Of a stretch of DNA of 64,000 nt, positions 1 through 7,100 are shown one piece after another (positions within the stretch are counted from its first letter, which is position 1; the number at the start of each line of letters is the position of its first letter). The notes beneath the pieces were generated by a model. The model had not been told where the DNA came from, made no database searches, and saw only the letters and a program-made list of their open reading frames with translations. The translations under genes and the position numbers were made by a program. The DNA is from Ostreococcus lucimarinus CCE9901. Lineage: Eukaryota; Chlorophyta; Mamiellophyceae; Mamiellales; Bathycoccaceae. The stretch covers positions 310,001-374,000 of the forward strand of contig NC_009361.1 in assembly GCF_000092065.1 (NCBI RefSeq), in the 5' to 3' direction.

Positions 1-159
1 CCGCTCGCGTCGCGCAGGCACCCGGGCCAGATCTCGGCGTCGCTCGTCGCCTTCGAGCCTCGCCGCGACGTCGACATCGCGCGCGTCGCGTTCGTCGTCC
101 CGCGGCTTGTGATCGTAATCTCACGAACGACCATCCGCGGCTTCGCCTCTCGCCTCTAA
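1..159 (+). CDS. Possible C-terminal end of an unrecognised gene (partial)
   Basis: Frame 1 is open from the left edge to a TAA at 157-159, giving about 52 residues. They read as a plausible alternating hydrophobic/charged tail (ISASLVAF, DVDIARVAFVV) and contain no low-complexity arginine runs, unlike the shadow frames nearby. The start lies outside the window. I recognise no family, and in CG-rich DNA an open frame this short can arise by chance, so this is only a weak call. Confidence 0.3.
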   Translation, partial: PLASRRHPGQISASLVAFEPRRDVDIARVAFVVPRLVIVISRTTIRGFASRL

Positions 160-170
160 CGGTAGGGGTC

Positions 171-566
171 GGTGATGCTGAAATCTGCTACATGTTTTTC
201 AGACTTTTTTTGCTACAAGTTTCTGAACTTTCAGCCAATTTTTGCTACAACTTGTAGCAACTTTCAGACAATTTGCACGCAGAAAGTCTGAAACTTGCTA
301 CGTCTCCGGTGATGCTGAAATCTGCTACATGTTTTTCAGACTTTTTTTGCTACAAGTTTCTGAACTTTCAGCCAATTTTTGCTACAACTTGTAGCAACTT
401 TCAGACAATTTGCACGCAGAAAGTCTGAAACTTGCTACGTCTCCGGTGATGCTGAAATCTGCTACATGTTTTTCAGACTTTTTTTGCTACAAGTTTCTGA
501 ACTTTCAGCCAATTTTTGCTACAAGTTGTAGCAACTTTCAGACTTTGGTGTAGCAAGTTTCAGACT
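171..566. repeat. Tandem repeat, 137-bp unit, about 2.9 copies
   Basis: The block starting GGTGATGCTGAAATCTGC begins at 171, 308 and 445, an exact 137-bp period. The copies look almost identical over their length. The last diverges after about 110 bp and ends near 566. Each unit is AT-richer than its surroundings and is built from variants of TTTCAGA, CTGAAA and GCTACAA. It holds a 15-nt inverted repeat, GCTACAACTTGTAGC, whose central base is C in two copies and G in the third. No coding frame is supported. It lies between a possible gene end and the promoter of the gene at 837. Confidence 0.9.
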
Positions 567-836
567 GACCCCCTCTCGCCCGAAATCGACATTCGGCGTC
601 CGCGTCACCAATTCAACGAACTCGCCGGCATTGATCGGGCGCGACGTCACGCGTGCGCGCGAACGAAGCGAACGAAGCGAACGACGCGACCGCTCGATCG
701 AACGGCGCGACGACGCGAACGACGCGACCGCTCGATCGAACGGCGCGACGGCGCGACGCGCGCCGGCGCGACGAATCGAATTCGCGTCGCGCGATTCGTT
801 GAATTGCGATTGCGCATCGACGGTCGACGGTGAACC
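567..836 (+). promoter_or_regulatory. Upstream region of the 837 gene with a 38-bp duplication
   Basis: No gene is supported here. The sequence GAACGACGCGACCGCTCGAT and its continuation to GGCGCGAC occurs at 679 and again at 717, a direct repeat of period 38. It is preceded by a short GAACGAAGC tandem around 660-680. The stretch ends directly at the ATG at 837 (context ACCATGG), so it must contain the promoter and 5' leader of that gene. No TATA box is visible. Confidence 0.5.
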
Positions 837-2609
837 ATGGCGAACGCGCTGATCGCGTTTACGCTCGCGAACGCGGCGTGTGAGCTGGTGACGCCGATAC
901 GGTACGCGCGGACGATGACGCTGTGGAGCCGAGGACGCGGGGATTGCGGAGAGACGGCGAAGATTGGAGCGGTGTGCGGGTACCTGATTCAAATCGCGGC
1001 GACGTTTACGTGGTACGAACTCGCGGTGCTGGGAATCATCCCGGGCGGCGCGAGCGACGGTACGGTGGACTTTGAATTGCGATTGATACATCAAATGTTC
1101 ACGTACGTGACATTCGGAGCGGTGTTCGCTATTTGGCTGGACGACCTCGCCGTCGTCGGCGCGCCCGTTTCGTGGTGCTCGTCGCTGGCGAGATTGTACC
1201 AGTTCTTCTCGACGCGAATGATCGCGTGCATGATGATCATGGCGAGTCGAAAAACGCCAACGGCGTGGCATCCGTTCTGGACCGCGGCCGGTTACACGGC
1301 CAGCGCGGTAAAGGGCGCGGGAACGGACGTAATTCTTAAATATGCGTACTACTTTTGCCGAGCTGGGTTCAGCGTTGTGTCCATGGCGATAGCGCTGACG
1401 GGGGTATTTTACTGGAATCCAGTTCGCGCCTGGTTTATCCGCGTAGAAGATTCTCAATCGCGCGCGAGTCGCACTTCGAACCGCAAGGAGATGATGCGAA
1501 CCATCTTTTGGCACTGTGCGTTTGGTCTGATTTTCAGCGCAATTTGGATCACGGCGTCGAATTCAGGAATTCCTCGCATCGATGCCATCAAGGGGGCATC
1601 TAGATCTACCATGTCTACGCATTACTTCGAGCCTTGGATTCCGGGACACCAGATCATCCACGCGAAGAATCACGGGCAAACGATGATAGCGGTTGCATAC
1701 GCCACTTTTATCGCGTACTCATTGAACTATATGGACGACGGCGGTTTGTGGATCTCAAAAGTTCTCTCAATTCAACTGCCCGCCCAGATTTACAACTTTT
1801 TTGTTGTTATTTACATCATCGTCGCCCTTGGTGGTGGAACCATCTTTCATCCAACCTGGTACACGAATGGTTGGGCCCCAAGCTGGGCGACACATCGTAT
1901 GCTGGATTGGCTCTTCTTCGTTGGTACTGGTCATCTGACTATTTTCGGTGTTCCACTCATCACGTACGCGCTTCTCAAGCATCTCAGTATTCCCGAATTT
2001 AAGCCGTATGCGACTGCTTCCATGGGCTTCTTTACCAAGTGCATGCGTCATGGAATGGTATCAATTTTGTTTTCTGGGCTGTGGATGATGGCCGTCAGTA
2101 CGGGCGTGCCCATGCCAGATGCCAAACTCACAGCCATGTTTGGACTTCCCCCTCTACACAAACTCGACGTGCGAGAAACTATCAAGATGCATCACGTCGA
2201 TATCATCGTGAGCATAATTATTATGGCGAACGGTTACGCCGTGCTGGCTCTCGACCGCGTTGTTCAGCTGGATTACAAGCTGCATCAATTCATCACTGTC
2301 GTATGGAAGCACTCGATGACCAGTCGATGGGTGTACTTTTGGTGTGCGAAAATTCTCTTGCATAGCGGCGAGCGTTTTACTACACCGAACGTTATCGCCT
2401 CGCTCTTGCGCTTCCGATCGCAAGTTAAGTCTACCAGCAGTGACAACTGGTTTTTCGTTTTGATCGCCGTCATGGAACTGTACTCTTTCACCGCGATGAT
2501 GCTCTTATTTCTCTTCACACTCACCCGAATGGCTCGTGCCAGTGTGGCTTACTTGAGAAATAACGGCCAAGGTCAGGTAAACTGGACAACCGGCCTGAAG
2601 CAAGAATAG
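837..2609 (+). CDS. Polytopic membrane protein of unknown function, lipoxygenase-cluster neighbour
   Basis: This is a single-exon gene of 590 residues with an ATG in a good context (ACCATGG). At least ten hydrophobic segments span almost the whole length, with short polar loops and no signal or plastid peptide. A motif occurs twice about 179 residues apart: ..ASNSGIPRIDA (S243-P246) and ..AVSTGVPMPDA (T422-P425), each after a histidine-containing membrane segment, which suggests an internal duplication. The same motif (LTSGIPHP, S544-P547) lies in the membrane half of the lipoxygenase fusion at 4138-9984. I recognise no transporter or enzyme family. The C-terminal tail is short and polar. The gene converges with the EF-hand gene at 2807 (197-bp gap). 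Being a real gene is well supported, but its function is unknown. Confidence 0.85.
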   Translation: MANALIAFTLANAACELVTPIRYARTMTLWSRGRGDCGETAKIGAVCGYLIQIAATFTWYELAVLGIIPGGASDGTVDFELRLIHQMFTYVTFGAVFAIWLDDLAVVGAPVSWCSSLARLYQFFSTRMIACMMIMASRKTPTAWHPFWTAAGYTASAVKGAGTDVILKYAYYFCRAGFSVVSMAIALTGVFYWNPVRAWFIRVEDSQSRASRTSNRKEMMRTIFWHCAFGLIFSAIWITASNSGIPRIDAIKGASRSTMSTHYFEPWIPGHQIIHAKNHGQTMIAVAYATFIAYSLNYMDDGGLWISKVLSIQLPAQIYNFFVVIYIIVALGGGTIFHPTWYTNGWAPSWATHRMLDWLFFVGTGHLTIFGVPLITYALLKHLSIPEFKPYATASMGFFTKCMRHGMVSILFSGLWMMAVSTGVPMPDAKLTAMFGLPPLHKLDVRETIKMHHVDIIVSIIIMANGYAVLALDRVVQLDYKLHQFITVVWKHSMTSRWVYFWCAKILLHSGERFTTPNVIASLLRFRSQVKSTSSDNWFFVLIAVMELYSFTAMMLLFLFTLTRMARASVAYLRNNGQGQVNWTTGLKQE

Positions 2610-2806
2610 TCCGTGAGCAATGGACTTAATTAAAAACTTTCTGCGACTTACTACTCTTTACATCAACTGAAAACGGTCAAGAAGTGTTCGCACACCGGTT
2701 GCTATACAAAAGCCGTTTGTGCACTTTTGCCATAGCATTCTGGAACCTTGTGCGACTTCGAAAAGGATGCTTGATACAATACATATGAATATGCTATGAC
2801 TATTAA

Positions 2807-3859
2807 TTACGCTAATTTCGATGCTCGTGAAGACGAATGCGGCGCGCCATCGAGCGATTCATTGTCATGTAGTAGAACGCTGATGTATTCAAGCATCGCT
2901 TGCCCCGCCGTGTCATTCAGAATTTCCTCAAAGGAGAGTGATCCGCGATTCGAGATATCGATGCGCTCGAAAAGCTCTTTTATGTCTCGTGCGTCGACGC
3001 CCCACGTGAACAATTGCTCACGGAGCTCGCTCCCATCTAACGTGCCATTACCATCCTTATCCAGCACATCAAAAGCTGTCCGTAACGGCGTCTTACCGAT
3101 TCGCAAACGTACCAACGAATTCACTCTACCACAGATAGCTGCAAAATTGCGTTCTTTTCCGCTTTCCTCGGATCCGCACGCGTTGGAATACGCGGCAATG
3201 ATGACTATGGCAATGAGGGCACCCACGGGACCGTACACTGCTGGTATGACTAAAAACAGTGCAAGAGTTGCCCCTGTCGTGTACCGGTGCTCCTTAATAC
3301 CCGGAACATTCGTGAACGCAAATATAAACATTCTGGAATACACGAACCCCTGCGCGAGAACGAGCTGGTCGATGAAATTTTCCAATACGGCGCCGCTCGA
3401 GTCTGACGAAAGCGCGCCGGCTCCAATCAGCACTCGAAACGCTTTTTCGATGTGCGCGGTGTTTATAATGTGCAATGCAGGAGTTATAATAGACGGTGTC
3501 CCAAACGATGCGTCGATTTGAAGCATCGCCGTGAGCGCGATCACCAACACGCACGCCGCGCTCGCGCGCATCGTACCCCTCGCGCCGCCGCCGACCAGCA
3601 ACGCTCGCGCGCCCAACGTCAGCTCCATCGTTCCGAAGGCCACGTGCACCAACAGGCGCCTCGCTCGTCGACGATTCAGTCTAAATTTAGGATGCATGCG
3701 CTTCTTGCCCGCTCGAGCGTAGCCCAAGACGAGGAAAATCTCGAGCACGTACCCGATGACAATCACGGCAATCTTTTGCGTTCGCTGCTCGCTCGCCTCG
3801 CGCACGGTCCCACCGAACGCGTACGCACCGAGCGGGAGATCATACGTCCATGCGAACAT
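2807..3859 (-). CDS. Membrane protein with C-terminal EF-hand pair
   Basis: A 350-residue protein. Residues about 1-230 hold roughly six hydrophobic segments. A soluble tail follows with two EF-hand loops. Loop 1 (residues 267-278, DKDGNGTLDGSE) is canonical, with acidic or oxygen ligands at positions 1, 3, 5 and 12. Loop 2 (301-312, DISNRGSLSFEE) keeps the first and last ligands but has Arg at position 5, so it may bind calcium weakly. The segment IGAGALS also occurs in the membrane region of the adjacent lipoxygenase fusion, suggesting common ancestry. It lies downstream of that gene in the same orientation, 278 bp apart. Calcium sensing is inferred from the EF-hand. What the membrane part transports or binds is unknown. 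Confidence 0.85.
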   Translation of the reverse strand: MFAWTYDLPLGAYAFGGTVREASEQRTQKIAVIVIGYVLEIFLVLGYARAGKKRMHPKFRLNRRRARRLLVHVAFGTMELTLGARALLVGGGARGTMRASAACVLVIALTAMLQIDASFGTPSIITPALHIINTAHIEKAFRVLIGAGALSSDSSGAVLENFIDQLVLAQGFVYSRMFIFAFTNVPGIKEHRYTTGATLALFLVIPAVYGPVGALIAIVIIAAYSNACGSEESGKERNFAAICGRVNSLVRLRIGKTPLRTAFDVLDKDGNGTLDGSELREQLFTWGVDARDIKELFERIDISNRGSLSFEEILNDTAGQAMLEYISVLLHDNESLDGAPHSSSRASKLA

Positions 3860-4137
3860 TTACGCGTGCGTATCGAACGCGCGTCGTCGGGTCGAGACGA
3901 ACGCGTCGCGGTGTTCGGTTGGCCGTTGAGCGGGTTTGGGAAGTGCTTGTTTGAACGTTGTGCTTTTGCTTAAATAGTAAAACTGGTAGCGCGACAAACG
4001 CGTTATCGCACGATAAACGCGCTATCGTTGGGAATGTATCCAAAACTACGAATAGGCCGCAGGCTCGCGGCGGGAAGTCTTGCTCGTGGTGAGTTGGTTC
4101 ACCCACCGATTTTTGGAATTTTGACGCAACAGTGGCT

Positions 4138-7100
4138 TTACACACCAATGTTGCTCGGCACGCGTTCTGGGTGCATGTAAGGATATGCCTTTACTCCAAG
4201 CTTTGCGTTGCGGTTTTCGATCTGGCGTCCCATGGCACGCAGCTCAGAACGGAGATCTTGGAGAGCGGCGATTTCAGCCGGCGTAATCATCATGTCAGTG
4301 ATGTAATGTCCGACAAAAACCTCTTCTTTTGAGAACTGTGAAAGCGTCCAGCCAGTCGCCATCGTCTGCGCCGCTTGACCGACGCTCGGCAGCGCGTCGA
4401 TAACATCTTTTTCCGTCACCGGAACCTTCTTCGTCGGCGCAGGCTTGCGCATGATGAGCGGACGATTTGGACAATAAGAGTAATAGTCCCACTGGCTGAA
4501 GTTGACTGCGGCGTGAGTAAAAGAGCACGTGTACATCACTGACGTGCAGATATCAACAAGTTGATCGATTGAATCGATACTACCCGGCACACCGTGCTGA
4601 CTTCTGTCCGTGCCTTGGTATCCATAGCCTTGCATCTCAAGAATCATGCTCTGTATGTATGGATCGGCGGCAACTTCCGCGTCAGACGTGTAGTGCAGCT
4701 TGAAGATGCTTTTAGCGAAACGACGAAGACAGGCCCATGCTCGCAACGAGTCGTCACGATGATGATAACCTCTCAAATCTCCCTCACTTAGCACGCCACG
4801 TTTTTTAAAGGAGGTCGGAACGTGCAAATCGTCAAGCTTAAATCTCTGGTACGCTTTGCTCATCAAGTCCATGTGACCTCCTTGGCCAACTGCTACGACG
4901 CGATCAGTAACTCCTCCCGGAGATATTAACAACGACCGCCCAAGGGTATTGATGGCAATCACGTAGATGAGATGAGGACGCAATACCCGGTACACAGGAT
5001 GGTTTCTTGGAAGAGTTCTTTCGACGCAGACGGACCACGGTTCCATGAGCAAGTGCGTGCCCAATAGGTGCGATATCATCTGATGTACGTTTCCGTCAGA
5101 GCACATTAAGTGCGCTTTTGCGAGGAGCCACTCGTACTCGCCATCTTTTGGAGTCCATACCGGCGCGCTAGCACCAGACTGAAAGTGCTGGATGCAGATT
5201 GGGCGAAGTGCCGTGCTCTTGTCCGCAAAGAAGAGAGCCATGGAGTTCTCGACGCAGTAGCCTTGACCGCGCTTGATATCCTCAAGGATTTCATAGTCAA
5301 CCATGAATATGTGCCCTGCTGCCAACTCGCTTTCGAGCGTTTTGCCTGGAGGTAAAACGCCTCTTACATGTTCTTCGGTGACGCGAAACTTGGCTGGAAT
5401 TTGAGACACTTTGCGCACTTGATTTGGATGTGTTCCATTCATAAATTGACGACCAAACTCCTCGTCCGAACGCCAGTCTCTGATGATTGCAACAGGGGGG
5501 AGAGAAGCGTAAAGGCGATAGTAGTCATCCAGCGATTTAATTTCTTCGTCCTTGATCATTTCGGCGACGCCTTTATTTTCGAATCCCACAAAAGTATCGA
5601 CAAAGAAGTCCTTGTATTTTGTTGAGCTGAATTGCTCCGTGATGGGGAGCTTTGAGTGGTCGTCATATGTGCTATGATTTGGCAAGTACGAACCATTCGA
5701 CCAATCGAATTCCTTCTTCATGAACGAAAGGTACTGTTCAGTCGCATCGGCGATCAGTTGGCGACAAGCCAAGCTTGTTGTCGGCGTAATGGAGCACGGA
5801 AGAACGAATCGGACACCTTGGCCAATGTATCGCCACACATTCAACGTGAAACTCGTTGGAATTTGCGAAGTGAACGTCACATCTATCCGACCGCAATTCC
5901 AAGAGCTTTTCGAGGTTTGAGAAATAATGGCGTAAGCTGGCTCTCCAATATCGTCGGCGTGCACGAAGTGCGTGCTGATTGCTCCAGTTGCGAAGGAGTC
6001 ACCGAGATCATGCAGGACGATTTTGGGCGTAGCGCCACGCGTTCCGACGAATTGTAGCACCACATCACCGTCTATTCCAGACCCAGCGATTGAATGCGTC
6101 GTAACTTTGATCGTATACTTTTTTGACGCTTCAGGAGCGTAAACGTCTTTTCGTCCGCGGGTGAAAACGCGGCGAATTTTATATGACGTCTCGTAAACCA
6201 CCGCACGCGTCCAGTTCAAGGAGTTATAGTCTTGCGAGTTGATTGGTCGAGTGAGAGGCATGCAAGCCGGAGTACGATTCATACCGAACGATAAATTCTC
6301 AACCGAGTGTTGCGGGAGTGCGGCGTGAAGTCTCACGACTCCAACGTCGAGAAATTCAGTCCCCCAAGCTTTGTTGGGGTTGAAAATTTCCGCGGTATCC
6401 GAAGAAGTGGCCTCATATAACTGGATTTGAAGTCGGTACCTCACGGCTTCGCCCGCCACCTTGGTGCAGAACTCGTTTCGCAGATAGTCAGGCAAACGTT
6501 TCTCGTTCGGTAGTCGACGATATTTCATCATATGTGTCGTTGCGATCAGGTTCTGGTCAGCCTCGTCAGGCAAGAACGGCTCTTGACCGACGTCCGTCCC
6601 AGGGCCAGCTCCGTATGGAACGAGTCTGAACTTGCAGTATCGCTTTTTGCCATCCAAAGCATGGAATTCGCGACAAGTCTGCGAGTAATAATGTAAATCG
6701 CAGTACGAGTCGGGTGCCCTTCGCACCCCGCCGATACCAGCCTTAATGCCTGTGGGATACTTCATTCCCCATGCCTTGTAAGCGGAGTCGTTAAACGTCG
6801 CCATTTGAAATACGAACGGAAGAAACGAATCCAAGTTGAAAAATCCAGCGAATTCACCAGTGTTCAGGTGCAGATCGAATGGACTTTCGTCGACGGCATT
6901 TGAGAACTTCAGCGCACAACCTCGAATCTCAAGAGATGCGTCGTCATACATTTCCGAGTCGGCGAGCTTCACGCCGACGGCGTTCGAGTGCCTCAAGATG
7001 ATTGGCATCGTCTTGCCCTTCGTAAAGAAAGCATTTTTGGGCACCTTACTGTTCTCGATGACGGTGAATTGCCCGATCGCACCAACACCGACTGGATGGG

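Noticed and set aside
519-1514. Open frame on the minus strand across the start of the 837 gene
   Set aside because: It is Arg/His/Ser-rich, runs through the 137-bp repeat and duplicated upstream DNA, and conflicts with the well-supported membrane protein.
3995-4020. TTATCG/CGATAA hairpin between the EF-hand gene and the lipoxygenase fusion
   Set aside because: The arms are only six bases and the pairing is imperfect. Such short matches are expected by chance and I see no second copy.
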